Assembly: GCF_021245725.1 (NCBI RefSeq) | Contig: NZ_JAJGSX010000005.1 | Coordinates: 62,001 to 126,000 of the forward strand | Length of the DNA: 64,000 nucleotides | Origin: Pseudonocardia sp. TRM90224 | Lineage (GTDB): Bacteria; Actinomycetota; Actinomycetes; Mycobacteriales; Pseudonocardiaceae | Direction: 5' to 3' | In this document: piece after piece, positions 47,458 to 57,001 of the stretch | Numbering within the stretch: the first letter of the stretch is position 1 | How the letters are laid out: each line of letters starts with the position of its first letter | Made by a program: the position numbers and the translations under genes | The notes under the pieces: model-generated | Told to the model about the DNA's origin: nothing | Database searches by the model: none | The model's input: only the letters and a program-made list of their open reading frames with translations

Positions 47458-48093
47458 CTAGCGGCGTGGTTGGTCGCTCGCGCCCACGTGGTCGGAGAGC
47501 CACTCCGTCAGCGGGCGCAGGGCGCGCCAGGTACTCACGACGCGGTCGAGCGCGCCGCGCTCGTGCAGGGTGTCGTCCGGCGGCCACGTGCGGGTGCCGT
47601 AGAGCGACTTGTGCCGCAGCCGCTCGATCCGCGGGTGCTCGGGGTCGAAGCCGCGGGGGCGGGTCTTGAGCGTCTCGCCCGCGATCGTGATGCCCTCGGC
47701 CTCGACGGCGGCGATGCGCTTCTCGAGGTCCTCGCCGCGGCGGTCGTCGGCCACGGCCGTGCGGAAGCGCGCGACCTGGTCCGACGCCATCCAGTACGCG
47801 CCGGCGGCGACCATCAGGCCGTCCGAGCCGACCTGCACGTAGAAGTGGCCGCTGATGGCGCCGCAGTGCGTCTTGTACGGGGTCTTGTCGGCGGAGAAGC
47901 GCATGTCGCGGTACGGCCGGAAGATCTTCGCGCGGCCGAACTCGGGTTCGAGCTCGGCCAGCAGCGCCGTCATCGGCGCTTTGACGTCGGTCTCGTAGAC
48001 CTCGCGCTGGTCGGTCCAGTACGCCTTCGAGTTGTCGGCCTCCAGCCCGTCGTAGAACTCGACGGCACCGTCGCCGAAGCCGGTGAACGTCAC
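47458..48093 (-). CDS. DUF2461 (TIGR02453 family) protein
   Basis: The 211-residue protein starts VTFTGFGDGAVEFYDGLEADNSKAYW, with IFRPYRDMRFSADKTPYKTH and GSDGLMVAAGAYWMASDQVARFR, the pattern of the TIGR02453/DUF2461 family. Function is unknown. The GTG overlaps the lgt stop (GTGA), so it is translated from the trp-lgt mRNA or an lgt transcript. Confidence 0.9.
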   Translation of the reverse strand: MTFTGFGDGAVEFYDGLEADNSKAYWTDQREVYETDVKAPMTALLAELEPEFGRAKIFRPYRDMRFSADKTPYKTHCGAISGHFYVQVGSDGLMVAAGAYWMASDQVARFRTAVADDRRGEDLEKRIAAVEAEGITIAGETLKTRPRGFDPEHPRIERLRHKSLYGTRTWPPDDTLHERGALDRVVSTWRALRPLTEWLSDHVGASDQPRR

Positions 48094-49085
48094 GGCGACC
48101 GCTCCGCGTCGGGCTCGGGCTCGGCCGACTTCCCCGCGAGCGACGGCTCGGGCTCACCCTTGCTCAGATCGACAGAGCTGGGGTCGGCATCGGCGTCGGC
48201 ACTGTCGTCGGCCTCGGGCGGCGGCGCAAGCTCCTCACGGGGCTTGCGGACGATCACCATGTAGAGCACGGCCCCGACGAACACGACCGCGGAGACCACG
48301 ACGTTGACGCGCAGGTCGCCGAACACCCTGGTGGCGAAGTCGGTGCGCATCTGCTCGATCCAGAAGCGGCCGAGGGTGTACCCGGCGACGTACAGCGCGA
48401 AGGCGCGGCCGTGCCCGAGCCGGAAGCGGCGGTCGGCGAAGACGACGACGGCCGCGACGAGCAGGTTCCACAGCAGCTCGTACAGGAACGTCGGGTGCAC
48501 GATCTCGATCGCCGTGTGGTCGATCGCGACGCCGCCGAGCGGGTCGGCGATGCCGGTCGACGGGTCGACCCTGCGGTAGATCTCCAGGCCCCACGGGACG
48601 GTCGTCGGGGCGCCGTACAGCTCCTGGTTGAACCAGTTGCCGAGCCGCCCGATGGCCTGCGCGACGACGATCCCGGGCGCCACGGCGTCGGCGAAGAACG
48701 GCAGCGGGATGTTGCGCCGACGGCACCCGATCCACGCCCCGACAGCGCCGAGCGCGACCGCGCCCCAGATCCCGAGCCCGCCCTGCCAGATGTAGAGCGC
48801 GCTGATCGGGTTGCCGCCCGGCCCGAAGTACGTCTGCCAGTCTGTGATCACGTGGTAGAGCCGGCCACCGACCAGCCCGAACGGCACCGCCCACACCGCG
48901 ATGTCGGTGACGGCGCCGGCCGGCCCGCCGCGGGCCACGATCCGCCGCTCGCCCCAGACGACGGCGACGATGATGCCCGCGATGATGCAGAGCGCGTACG
49001 CCCTGATCGGGACGGGACCCAGGTACCAGACCCCGCGGTCGGGACTCGGGAGGTAGGCCAGCACGGTGGCGGCGGCAGTGCTCAC
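48090..49085 (-). CDS. lgt: Prolipoprotein diacylglyceryl transferase
   Basis: Attaches diacylglycerol to the lipobox cysteine of prolipoproteins in the cytoplasmic membrane. The 331-residue protein has about seven membrane segments and the Lgt signature GRLGNWFNQELYGAPTTVPWGL split by usual residues, with VGGRLYHVITDW and HPTFLYELLWNLLV. An acidic C-terminal tail (about 285-331) is typical of actinobacterial Lgt. GTG 49085 is preferred to 49151, which would run into the repeat upstream. Its lipoprotein substrates may include those at 28.6 and 60.3 kb. Confidence 0.95.
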   Translation of the reverse strand: MSTAAATVLAYLPSPDRGVWYLGPVPIRAYALCIIAGIIVAVVWGERRIVARGGPAGAVTDIAVWAVPFGLVGGRLYHVITDWQTYFGPGGNPISALYIWQGGLGIWGAVALGAVGAWIGCRRRNIPLPFFADAVAPGIVVAQAIGRLGNWFNQELYGAPTTVPWGLEIYRRVDPSTGIADPLGGVAIDHTAIEIVHPTFLYELLWNLLVAAVVVFADRRFRLGHGRAFALYVAGYTLGRFWIEQMRTDFATRVFGDLRVNVVVSAVVFVGAVLYMVIVRKPREELAPPPEADDSADADADPSSVDLSKGEPEPSLAGKSAEPEPDAERSP

Positions 49086-49100
49086 CCAGCCACGGTATCG

Positions 49101-49179
49101 CCCCGAACTTCCCCACCGTTTTGGGCACTTGCGCGCCGTTTCGGCGCGCATCCACCCAAAACGGTGGGGAAGTTGGGGG
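49101..49179. repeat. Family B variant with different loop
   Basis: Outer arms CCCCGAACTTCCCCACCGTT...match family B, but the inner part is replaced by GCGCGCC/GGCGCGC. It abuts the trpA stop codon and precedes lgt on the same strand. Confidence 0.85.
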
Positions 49180-49995
49180 TCAGGTGTGTGCGGGGGCGGG
49201 GCGGGTGGCCCGCCGGACGCCCTCGGCGAGGTCCGCGGCCAGCGCGCGGACGGCGTCGGGGCCGCCCTGCTCCGCGGCCGTGACGAACGCCGAGCCGACG
49301 ATCACGGCGTCGGCGAAGCCCGCGACCTCGGCCGCCTGCTCCGCCGACCGCACCCCGAGCCCGACGCCGATCGGCAGCGACGTCAGCGGCCGGCACCGGG
49401 CGACCAGCTCCGGCGCGGCCGACGCCACGCTGTCGCGGGCCCCGGTGACGCCCATGAGCGAGGTCGCGTAGACGAACCCGCTGCTGGCCGCCGTGGTCGA
49501 GGCCAGGCGGGCCGTCGTCGACGAGGGCGCAACCAGGAAGATCCGGGACAGGTCGTGCTCCGTGGAGGCGGCGATCCACTCGCCGGCCTCCTCCGGGATC
49601 AGGTCGGGCGTGATCATGCCCAACCCGCCGGCCGTGGCGAGGTCGCGCGCGAACGCGTCGACGCCGTAGCTCATGATCGGGTTGAAGTAGGTCATGACGA
49701 CGGCCGAGCCGCCGGCAGCGGTGACCCGCTCGACGACCGAGAGCACGTCACGCAACCGGACCCCGGCGTCCAACGCCGTTTGCGCGGCCGCCTGGATCGT
49801 CGGGCCGTCCATCACGGGGTCGGAGTACGGGATGCCAACCTCGAGCAGGTCGCACCCGCCCTCGACCAGCGCATTGATCAGCTCGACGGAGCCGTCGACC
49901 GTCGGGTAGCCGGCGGGGAGGTAGCCGACGAGCGCGGCGCGACCTTCGGCACGGCACTTCGCAAAGACCCCGTCAACACTCAAGTCAACGCTCAT
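49180..49995 (-). CDS. trpA: Tryptophan synthase alpha subunit
   Basis: Cleaves indole-3-glycerol phosphate and passes indole to TrpB. The 271-residue protein has [11 protein letters not shown], the catalytic Glu and Asp in [19 protein letters not shown], and the phosphate-binding [12 protein letters not shown]. Its start overlaps the trpB stop by 4 nt. It ends at a family B repeat. Confidence 0.96.
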   Translation of the reverse strand: MSVDLSVDGVFAKCRAEGRAALVGYLPAGYPTVDGSVELINALVEGGCDLLEVGIPYSDPVMDGPTIQAAAQTALDAGVRLRDVLSVVERVTAAGGSAVVMTYFNPIMSYGVDAFARDLATAGGLGMITPDLIPEEAGEWIAASTEHDLSRIFLVAPSSTTARLASTTAASSGFVYATSLMGVTGARDSVASAAPELVARCRPLTSLPIGVGLGVRSAEQAAEVAGFADAVIVGSAFVTAAEQGGPDAVRALAADLAEGVRRATRPAPAHT

Positions 49996-51293
49996 GCCGG
50001 GGCCCCTTCAGTGAGCGACGCTTCGGCTATGGCCGTGCCGCTCGCGTCCTCCGCACTCTCGTTCTCGGCGATCATGCCGAACCACTTGGCGGCGGTGTCG
50101 ACGTCCTTGTCGCCGCGGCCGGAGAGGTTCACCAGCACAACGCCCTCCGGGCCGAGCTCGCGGCCCAGCCGCAGCGCGCCGGCGACGGCGTGCGCCGACT
50201 CGATCGCCGGGATGATCCCCTCGGTGCGCGAGAGCAGCGCGAACGCCTGCATCGCCTCGGCATCGGTGACCGGCGAGTACTCGGCCCGCCCGATGTCCTT
50301 GAGCAGCGCGTGCTCGGGCCCGACGCCCGGATAGTCGAGGCCCGCGGAGATCGAGTGCGACTCGACCGTCTGCCCGTCCTCGTCCTGCAGCAGGTACGAC
50401 ATCGCACCGTGCAGCGCGCCTGGCGTGCCCTCGGAGAGGGTGGCGCCGTGGCGGCCGGTCTCGACGCCGTCGCCACCGGGCTCGAAGCCGACGAGCCGGA
50501 CGCCCGGGTCGTCGATGAACGCGTGGAAGATCCCGATCGCGTTGGACCCGCCGCCGACGCAGGCCGCGATCGCGTCGGGCAGCCGCCCGACCCGTTCCAG
50601 CACCTGCTCGCGGGCCTCCAGCCCGATCACGCGGTGGAAGTCGCGCACCATCATCGGGAACGGGTGCGGCCCCGCGACCGTGCCGAGCAGGTAGTGCGTC
50701 TCGGCGACGTTGGTGACCCAGTCGCGCAGGGCCTCGTTGATCGCGTCCTTCAGCGTGCGCGAGCCGGTCTTCACCGGGATCACGGTGGCGCCCAGCAGGC
50801 GCATCCGCGCGACGTTGAGCGCCTGCCGCTCGGTGTCGACCTCGCCCATGTAGACGACGCACTCCAGGCCGAGCAGCGCGCACGCGGTCGCGGTGGCCAC
50901 GCCGTGCTGGCCCGCACCGGTCTCGGCGATCACCCGCGTCTTGCCCATGCGCTTGGTGAGCAGTGCCTGCCCCAGCACGTTGTTGATCTTGTGGGAGCCG
51001 GTGTGGTTGAGGTCTTCGCGCTTCAGCAGGATCCGCGCGCCGCCCGCGTGCTCACCGAGCTTCGGGGCGTCGGTCAACGGGGAGGGCCGCCCGGAGTAGT
51101 CGCGGTGCAGCCGGTCGAGCTCGTCGAGGAAGTCGCGGTCGGTGCGCGCCTTCTCGTACGCCGTCTCCAGCTCGTCGAGCGCCGCGATCAGCGCCTCGGG
51201 GACGTACCGCCCGCCGTACTTCCCGAAGTGCCCACGTTCATCCGGCTCGTGCCCTGACGGCTCCGAGATGCCGTCACTCGCCTTGCTTGTCAA
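49992..51293 (-). CDS. trpB: Tryptophan synthase beta subunit, probable TTG start
   Basis: PLP enzyme joining indole and serine. The protein (about 433 residues) has [16 protein letters not shown], the PLP lysine in [31 protein letters not shown], and the GGGSNAIG phosphate loop. A TTG at 51293 overlaps the trpC stop (TTGA) with GAGGA about 8 nt upstream, matching the coupling style of this operon; a GTG at 51311 in the same frame is the alternative. An ordinary ATG is not available near the start of the alignment. Confidence 0.94.
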   Translation of the reverse strand: MTSKASDGISEPSGHEPDERGHFGKYGGRYVPEALIAALDELETAYEKARTDRDFLDELDRLHRDYSGRPSPLTDAPKLGEHAGGARILLKREDLNHTGSHKINNVLGQALLTKRMGKTRVIAETGAGQHGVATATACALLGLECVVYMGEVDTERQALNVARMRLLGATVIPVKTGSRTLKDAINEALRDWVTNVAETHYLLGTVAGPHPFPMMVRDFHRVIGLEAREQVLERVGRLPDAIAACVGGGSNAIGIFHAFIDDPGVRLVGFEPGGDGVETGRHGATLSEGTPGALHGAMSYLLQDEDGQTVESHSISAGLDYPGVGPEHALLKDIGRAEYSPVTDAEAMQAFALLSRTEGIIPAIESAHAVAGALRLGRELGPEGVVLVNLSGRGDKDVDTAAKWFGMIAENESAEDASGTAIAEASLTEGAPA

Positions 51294-52114
51294 CGCACCA
51301 TCCTCGAACACGACGGGTGGAAGCCCGCAGCCACCAGGCTGCGCACCGCAGCCTGCGGGTCGCCGCTGGTGACCAGACCCTCGCCGGTCAGCACCGCGTC
51401 GGCGCCCCATCCGGCGTAGGTGAGCAGGTCGCCCGGCCCACGCACACCCGACTCCGCGACGCGCATCACGTCGCTCGGCAGCCCGGGCGCGATCCGGCCG
51501 AAGATCGACCGGTCGACCTCGAGGGTGTGCAGGTTGCGGGCGTTGACACCGATGACCTTGGCCCCCGCCTCCAGCGCGCGGTCGGCCTCCTCCTCGGTGT
51601 GCACCTCCACCAACGCCGTCATGCCGAGAGACTCCACCCTGTCGAGCAGGGCGTCGAGCACGTTTTGCTCCAGCGCCGCCACGATCAGCAGCACGAGGTC
51701 GGCGCCGAACGCGCGGGCCTCGTGCACCTGGTACGGGCTCACCACGAAGTCCTTGCGCAGAACCGGCACGTCGACGACGGACCGCACCGCGGCGAGGTCG
51801 GCGAGCGAACCGCCGAACCGGCGCTGCTCGGTGAGCACGCTGATCACGCGCGCGCCACCCTCCGCGTAGGACGCCGCCAGCTCCGCGGGATCCGGGATCG
51901 TCGCCAGGTCGCCCTTCGACGGGCTGCGCCGCTTGACCTCCGCGATCACTCCGACACCAGGTGCCAGCAGTGCCGCCATCACGTCGCGCGGTGGCGGCGC
52001 CGCGGCTGCCCTCCGCTTGATTTCGGCGAAGTCGACGACGGCCTCGCGGGCGGCGAGATCCGCCCTGACTCCGTCCACGATGGAATCGAGGACACTGCCC
52101 CCGCTGCGCTCCAT
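51290..52114 (-). CDS. trpC: Indole-3-glycerol phosphate synthase
   Basis: Makes indole-3-glycerol phosphate from CdRP. The 274-residue barrel has [37 protein letters not shown] split at the usual place, [26 protein letters not shown], and the C-terminal [17 protein letters not shown]. The ATG has a strong GAGGAGG, but that site lies in the right arm of a 14-bp hairpin. The 81-bp gap to the gene upstream therefore may regulate translation of trpC and the coupled trpB and trpA. Confidence 0.95.
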   Translation of the reverse strand: MERSGGSVLDSIVDGVRADLAAREAVVDFAEIKRRAAAAPPPRDVMAALLAPGVGVIAEVKRRSPSKGDLATIPDPAELAASYAEGGARVISVLTEQRRFGGSLADLAAVRSVVDVPVLRKDFVVSPYQVHEARAFGADLVLLIVAALEQNVLDALLDRVESLGMTALVEVHTEEEADRALEAGAKVIGVNARNLHTLEVDRSIFGRIAPGLPSDVMRVAESGVRGPGDLLTYAGWGADAVLTGEGLVTSGDPQAAVRSLVAAGFHPSCSRMVR

Positions 52115-52116
52115 GC

Positions 52117-52176
52117 GGTGGTCCTCCTCTACCGATGTTGCCGGGCCGTTATGGATTGATGCTAGAGGGGACCACC
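52117..52176 (-). promoter_or_regulatory. Hairpin sequestering the trpC ribosome binding site
   Basis: On the minus strand GGTGGTCCCCTCTA (52176-52163) can pair with TAGAGGAGGACCACC (52131-52117), 14 bp with a single bulged A and a 31-nt loop. The second arm contains the whole trpC Shine-Dalgarno sequence. Confidence 0.7.
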
Positions 52177-52195
52177 TGGGCGGCTGCCGCCAGGC

Positions 52196-52660
52196 TCACC
52201 GCGGGTCACCGGTGGGGCCTGCCGTGGGGTCGCGCCCCGCGTCGAGGTCCTGCCACGCAGCACGGTCCGGATCCCGCTGCGCCGCCTGCGAGCCAGCGGC
52301 CGAGTAGCGGGCCCCGAACCGGGCCAGCGCCGCCTCGCGCAGCATCACGAACGTGCCGGTCACCACCAGGAGCGCCCCTCCCCCGACCGCGAGCCACGGC
52401 CCGGGCGCGGCGCCGGCCCCGGCCACCCCGACCCCGGCGGCGAGCACCCCGACCAGCCCGAGCAGGACGCCCAGCCCGCGCCGCACGACCCCGCTCGCCG
52501 CCACCACCCCGGCGACGCCGGCCAGCGCGAGCAGCGCGGGCCCGGTCAGCCCGCTCCCGTTGGCCCCCGCCGGCCACGCGGCGGCGGAGGCCCCCCACAG
52601 CACGCCCGCGGATGCGGCGAGCCCCGCGCAGGCCGCGACGAGCAGCCGGCCCGGCGTCAC
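52196..52660 (-). CDS. Trp-region conserved membrane protein (TIGR02234 family)
   Basis: A 154-residue protein starting at a GTG that overlaps the trpE stop (GTGA). It has four hydrophobic segments ([76 protein letters not shown]) and a polar tail [20 protein letters not shown]. Its place between trpE and trpC fits the Trp-region membrane family TIGR02234. Function unknown. The HGxxPAAW gene often next to it in other Actinobacteria is absent. Confidence 0.85.
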   Translation of the reverse strand: MTPGRLLVAACAGLAASAGVLWGASAAAWPAGANGSGLTGPALLALAGVAGVVAASGVVRRGLGVLLGLVGVLAAGVGVAGAGAAPGPWLAVGGGALLVVTGTFVMLREAALARFGARYSAAGSQAAQRDPDRAAWQDLDAGRDPTAGPTGDPR

Positions 52661-54216
52661 GACGTCGAGCGCGCGGACCGCGGCTCGGCGAGCGTGCCCG
52701 CCGTTGCGACGGCCGAGAGGACCGCTCGTGCCTTGTTGAGGCACTCCGTGTCCTCCGCGACGGGGTCGGAGTCGGCCACGATGCCGCCGCCTGCCTGCAC
52801 GTAAGCGATGCCGTCGCGCACCAGCGCGGTCCGGATCGCGATCGCGGTGTCGGCGTCGCCGGCGAAGTCGAGGTAGCCGACGATCCCGCCGTAGAGGCCG
52901 CGCCGGGTCGGCTCGAGCTCCTCGATGATCTCCATCGCGCGCGGCTTCGGGGCGCCGGACAGGGTGCCGGCGGGGAAGCATGCCGCCACGGCGTCGAACG
53001 CGTTGCGGTCGCGCCGCAGCACCCCCGTGACCGTCGAGACCAGGTGCATGACGTGGCTGTAGCGCTCCACGGAGAAGAAGCTGCGCACCTTCACGCTGCC
53101 CGGCTCGCACACCCGGCCCAGGTCGTTGCGGCCGAGGTCGACGAGCATGACGTGCTCGGCCCGCTCCTTCTCGTCGGTGCGCAGGTCCTTCTCCAGCAGG
53201 AGGTCCTCCTCCTCGGTGGCGCCACGCCACCGCGTGCCGGCGATGGGGTGCGTGGTCGCGACGCCGTCGCGCACGGTCACCAGGGCCTCGGGGCTCGAAC
53301 CCACGATGTCGAACCGCTCGCCGGCCGCCGAGGCCAGCCGCAGCAGGTACATGTACGGGCTCGGGTTGGTCGCACGCAGCACCCGGTAGACGTCGAGCGG
53401 GTCGGACGAGCACTCGGTCTCGAACCGCTGCGAGACCACCACCTGGAACGCCTCGCCCGCCCTGATCTGCTCCTTCGCCACCTCGACGGCAGCGTGGTGC
53501 TCGGCCGGGCTGCGGCGGCGGACGAACCGCGGCTCGGCCGGCCGGTACACCGCCACCGTCGAGGGCGCCGGCGCGGCCAGCTCGGCCGTCATCCGGTCGA
53601 GCCGCTCCACGGCGTGGTCGTAGGCCTCGTCGACCCGCTCGTCGCTCGCGTCCCAGTTGATCGCGTTGGCGATCAGCGTGATCGTGCCTTCGTGGTGGTC
53701 GAGCGCCGCGAGGTCGGTGGCCAGCAGCATCACCAGCTCGGGGATCCGCAGGTCGTCGACGGCGTGCTCGGGCAGCCGCTCCAGCCGCCGCACTACGTCG
53801 TAGGAGAGGTAGCCGACCATCCCGCCGGTGAGCGGCGGCAAACCCGGCAGCGGCTCGCTGCGCAGCTCCTCGACGACCGTGCGCAGCGCGGCCATCGGGT
53901 CGCCGCCCACCGGGAGCCCGACCGGCACGTCACCCGTCCACACGACCTCGCCGTCGACCGCCGTGAGCGACGCCGCGCTGCGGGCGCCCACGAACGACCA
54001 TCGCGACCAGGACCGCCCGTTCTCCGCCGATTCGAACAGGAACGTGCCGGGCCGGTCACCGGCCAGCTTGCGGTAGACCCCGACGGGGGTCTCGTCGTCG
54101 GCGAGCAGCCGTCGCGTCACCGGGATCACCCGGTGCTCGACGGCCAGCGCGCGGAACTCCTCGCGGCTGGGGGTGACCTCACCGAGCACCCCGGAAGGGG
54201 TCGCGGAAACGGTCAT
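52657..54216 (-). CDS. trpE: Anthranilate synthase component I
   Basis: Chorismate-utilising enzyme; makes anthranilate with the TrpG amidotransferase, which is not in this window. The 519-residue protein has [40 protein letters not shown] (feedback-site region), and the catalytic [62 protein letters not shown] 54216 is 7 nt from a GACAAT -10; ATG 54225 is the alternative. I see no Trp-rich leader peptide upstream. Confidence 0.95.
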   Translation of the reverse strand: MTVSATPSGVLGEVTPSREEFRALAVEHRVIPVTRRLLADDETPVGVYRKLAGDRPGTFLFESAENGRSWSRWSFVGARSAASLTAVDGEVVWTGDVPVGLPVGGDPMAALRTVVEELRSEPLPGLPPLTGGMVGYLSYDVVRRLERLPEHAVDDLRIPELVMLLATDLAALDHHEGTITLIANAINWDASDERVDEAYDHAVERLDRMTAELAAPAPSTVAVYRPAEPRFVRRRSPAEHHAAVEVAKEQIRAGEAFQVVVSQRFETECSSDPLDVYRVLRATNPSPYMYLLRLASAAGERFDIVGSSPEALVTVRDGVATTHPIAGTRWRGATEEEDLLLEKDLRTDEKERAEHVMLVDLGRNDLGRVCEPGSVKVRSFFSVERYSHVMHLVSTVTGVLRRDRNAFDAVAACFPAGTLSGAPKPRAMEIIEELEPTRRGLYGGIVGYLDFAGDADTAIAIRTALVRDGIAYVQAGGGIVADSDPVAEDTECLNKARAVLSAVATAGTLAEPRSARSTS

Positions 54217-54223
54217 GGGCGCC

Positions 54224-54229
54224 ATTGTC
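54224..54229 (-). promoter_or_regulatory. Candidate -10 element for leaderless trpE
   Basis: GACAAT on the minus strand, 7 nt from the ATG at 54216. One base off the TANNNT pattern, so weak. Confidence 0.3.
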
Positions 54230-54298
54230 GCAGCCGGTGTCACCGGGGTTCCGGTGGGCGCGGTGGCCCTCGGGGGCAACTGCCTGGAAGATGGGGCG

Positions 54299-54910
54299 GT
54301 GGTGGCAACCTCTACTGGAGACTCCAAGGGCCGCAGGCGCGGCCGGCGCCCCGGTGGCTCCGACACGCGCGCCCAGCTGCTGGAGGCCGCCCGCATCGAG
54401 TTCGCGTCGCGCGGTTTCGAGGGCGCGACCGTCCGCATGATCGCCGATCGGGCCGGCGTCGACCCCGCGATGGTCAACCACTGGTTCGGCGGCAAGGACG
54501 CCCTGTTCACGGCAGCGCTCGACCTGCCCGTCGACCCGGCCGCGCTGCTGACGAGCGTGCTGCCGGGCGATCCCGAGAAGCTCGGCGAGCGGATCGTCGC
54601 CACGTTCCTCAAGGTGTGGGACGCCACCGGCGGCGGGCCGCTCGCCGCGATCATCCAGAGCGTCGCCAGCCACGAAGAGGCCGCCAGGATGATGCGCGAG
54701 TTCATCACGGTCGTGCTGGTCGGACGGGTCGTGAGCGCCGTCGCGCCCGACCGCCCCCAGCTGCGCGCGGCGCTGTGCGGGTCGCAGCTGTTCGGCATGG
54801 GGATGGTGCGCTACGTGCTCAAGCTCGAGCCGCTCGCCTCGGCCGACCACGCCACCCTCGTCGCCGCCATCGCCCCCAACCTGCAGCGCTACCTGACCGG
54901 CGACCTGTAA
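54299..54910 (+). CDS. TetR family transcriptional regulator
   Basis: From the GTG at 54299 (GGAAG upstream), 203 residues. N-terminal [50 protein letters not shown] split at the usual points. The C-terminal domain resembles TetR_C_17-like regulators (LYGM-type end [19 protein letters not shown]). It is divergent from trpE with about 80 bp between them, but no operator palindrome is clear, so regulation of trpE is only a possibility. A longer frame to 54173 overlaps trpE. Confidence 0.88.
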   Translation: MVATSTGDSKGRRRGRRPGGSDTRAQLLEAARIEFASRGFEGATVRMIADRAGVDPAMVNHWFGGKDALFTAALDLPVDPAALLTSVLPGDPEKLGERIVATFLKVWDATGGGPLAAIIQSVASHEEAARMMREFITVVLVGRVVSAVAPDRPQLRAALCGSQLFGMGMVRYVLKLEPLASADHATLVAAIAPNLQRYLTGDL

Positions 54911-54912
54911 TC

Positions 54913-54983
54913 AAACTTCCCCACCGTTTTGCCAACCTGCACGGCTTTTCGGGTGTGCAGGTTGGCAAAACGGTGGGGAACTT
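54913..54983. repeat. Family B inverted repeat, copy 3
   Basis: AAACTTCCCCACCGTTTTGC...and its inverse, between the convergent stop codons of the TetR gene and the response regulator. Confidence 0.9.
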
Positions 54984-54989
54984 CTACGG

Positions 54990-55655
54990 CTAGTCGGGCG
55001 GGCGGCGGGGGTCGATGAAGCCCGACTCGTACGCCGCGACGACGGCCTGGGTGCGGTCGCGCGCGCCGAGCTTCGCGAGCACGTTGCCGACGTGGGTCTT
55101 GACGGTCTCGACGCCGACCACCAGCTCGCGCGCGATCTCCGCGTTGGACAGCCCTCGGGCGACCAGGCGCAGCACCTCGCCCTCTCGCTCGGTGAGCCCC
55201 GCGCTGCGCAGGCCGTCGCCGCGGGCCTGGCCCTGCGTCGCGATGAGGTCGCGCACCGCGGCGGGGAAGAGCAGCGACTCGCCACGGGCGACCGTCCGCA
55301 CCGCTTGCACGATCTCGGCGGGCCGGGCCCGCTTCAGCAGGAACCCGGTCGCGCCCGCCTGCAGCGCGTCGTAGACGTACCCGTCGTTGCCGAAGGTCGT
55401 GAGGACGAGCACGCGCGGCGGCTCGGTCATCGTCTCGACGAGGTGGCGGGTGGCGGCGATCCCGTCGACCGCCGGCATCCGGACGTCCATCAGGACGACG
55501 TCGGGCCGGTGGCGCCGCACGAGCCCCGGCACCTCGGCGCCGTCCGAGGCCTCTCCCAGCACCTCGAGGTCCGGTTCGGCGGCGAGTATCGCCCGCAGCC
55601 CGGCCCGTACCAGCTCCTCGTCGTCGACCAGCAACAGCCCGATCACGGGCGTCAT
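54990..55655 (-). CDS. NarL/LuxR-type response regulator
   Basis: A 221-residue regulator: receiver IGLLLVDDEELVRAGLRAIL, phosphoacceptor in VVLMDVRMPAVDG, Lys in GFLLKRARPAEI; then the LuxR helix-turn-helix LTEREGEVLRLVARGLSNAEI and VGVETVKTHVGNVLAKLGARD. ATG 55655 overlaps the kinase stop (ATGA), so kinase and regulator are translationally coupled. Targets may include the divergent membrane gene at 57002 (inference). Confidence 0.94.
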   Translation of the reverse strand: MTPVIGLLLVDDEELVRAGLRAILAAEPDLEVLGEASDGAEVPGLVRRHRPDVVLMDVRMPAVDGIAATRHLVETMTEPPRVLVLTTFGNDGYVYDALQAGATGFLLKRARPAEIVQAVRTVARGESLLFPAAVRDLIATQGQARGDGLRSAGLTEREGEVLRLVARGLSNAEIARELVVGVETVKTHVGNVLAKLGARDRTQAVVAAYESGFIDPRRPPD

Positions 55656-56893
55656 GGTGCCAGTGGGAGGCGGGCGCGCACGCGCCACACGCCAGCGTCG
55701 GGCCCGGCGGTGAGATCCCCGCGCAGCATCCCGACACGTTCGCGCATGCCGGCGAGCCCGCGCCCGCCGCCCTGACCTGCTGGATGATCTCCGAGCGGGT
55801 TCGTCAGCTCGAGCTCGACGGCGTCGGCGGCCACCGCAACCCGCACCACGACGGGCACCGGGCCGGCGTGTCGCAGCGCGTTCGTCAGCCCTTCCTGGAC
55901 GATCCGGTACGCCTCGCGCGACACCGCCGACGGCACCGCCTCGGCGGTCCCGAGCAGCTCGGCATCCACCTGGACGCCTGCCGATCGGGTGCCGGTGAGC
56001 AGCGCGTCGAGGTCGGCGAGGTCCGGCTGCGGCGCGCGGGACGCCCGGTCCGGCTCGCCTTCGCGCAGCAGGCCGAGCACGTGGTCGAGCTCCGCGAGCG
56101 CGGTGCGGCCGGCCTCGGCGATGGCCTCCAGCGCCCGCGCGACGAACTCGGGATCGCTCTCCAGCACCCGCGCGGCCGCCCCGGCCTGCAGGGTCGTGAT
56201 GGTGAGCGCATGCCCCACCGAGTCGTGCAGCTCCCTGGCCAGCCGGTTGCGCTCCGCCAGCGTCCGCTCGGACTGCCGCGCGGCCTCCAGCTCGGCGGCC
56301 AGCTGCTCAGTGCGGGTCGGGCCGATCATCCGCGGGGCGAGCCAGGCAAGCCCGGCGCCCGAGGCCGAGACGACGTGCAGCAGGGCGACCGGGATCAGCA
56401 CGCCCACGATCGTGAGCCACGCCGCACCCCAGCCCGTCGGGAACGGCGGCAGCTCCTGGACCGGCGCGATCAGGAACCCGATCGAGAACGGCACCGCGAT
56501 GAGCGTCAGCAGCGCGATCACCCCGCCGGCGACGCAGTTGACCGCGAGCCAGCCCGCTGCACGCAGCCGGGCCGGCCACGCGTCGATGGTGGCGTGGTCC
56601 GGTTCGGGGATCGTGATGCCCAGCAGGGCCCGCGCGGCAGTCAGCTCCAACGTCCGGACGCCGGGAACCAGCGCCACCCCGATCGCCGCGGGCGTCGCCA
56701 GGACGAGCAGCAGGACGAAGGCAAGCGGGTCGAGCCCACCGGTCGTGAACGACGTGACGAACAGCCAACCGAGTGCCAGGTACGGCAGGAGCAGCACGGC
56801 GCCCAGCAGGAGGTGCACGTAGCGGCGGTACGTCAGGCCGGCGCGCAACGGCGTGGCCGCCCAGCCGATCGCGCGCCGAACCCGGTCTTCCAC
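55652..56893 (-). CDS. NarL-type sensor histidine kinase (HisKA_3)
   Basis: A 413-residue kinase from a GTG at 56893. The N-terminal half has about four to five hydrophobic segments in the pattern of the actinobacterial sensor domain DUF1707/Sensor-like kinases (YRRYVHLLLGAVLLLPYLALGWLFV). Then the HisKA_3 box ERNRLARELHDSVGHALTI with phosphoacceptor His, and a HATPase with VQEGLTNALRHA and GGGRGLAGMRERVGMLRGDL. Divergent from the membrane protein at 57002. Confidence 0.93.
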   Translation of the reverse strand: MEDRVRRAIGWAATPLRAGLTYRRYVHLLLGAVLLLPYLALGWLFVTSFTTGGLDPLAFVLLLVLATPAAIGVALVPGVRTLELTAARALLGITIPEPDHATIDAWPARLRAAGWLAVNCVAGGVIALLTLIAVPFSIGFLIAPVQELPPFPTGWGAAWLTIVGVLIPVALLHVVSASGAGLAWLAPRMIGPTRTEQLAAELEAARQSERTLAERNRLARELHDSVGHALTITTLQAGAAARVLESDPEFVARALEAIAEAGRTALAELDHVLGLLREGEPDRASRAPQPDLADLDALLTGTRSAGVQVDAELLGTAEAVPSAVSREAYRIVQEGLTNALRHAGPVPVVVRVAVAADAVELELTNPLGDHPAGQGGGRGLAGMRERVGMLRGDLTAGPDAGVWRVRARLPLAP

Positions 56894-57001
56894 GTGTCGA
56901 TCGTCGCAGATCAGCGGGCCGCCGCCCTCCCCTGCAAGAGGGAGCGCGGATCGTGCCGCAGCGGGAGGTCGGCGCTCCTGGCAGCGCGCAAGGTGTGCTC
57001 C

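Noticed and set aside
54217..54298. Trp leader peptide/attenuator before trpE
   Set aside because: No short ORF with Trp codons and no alternating hairpins in the roughly 80-bp gap.
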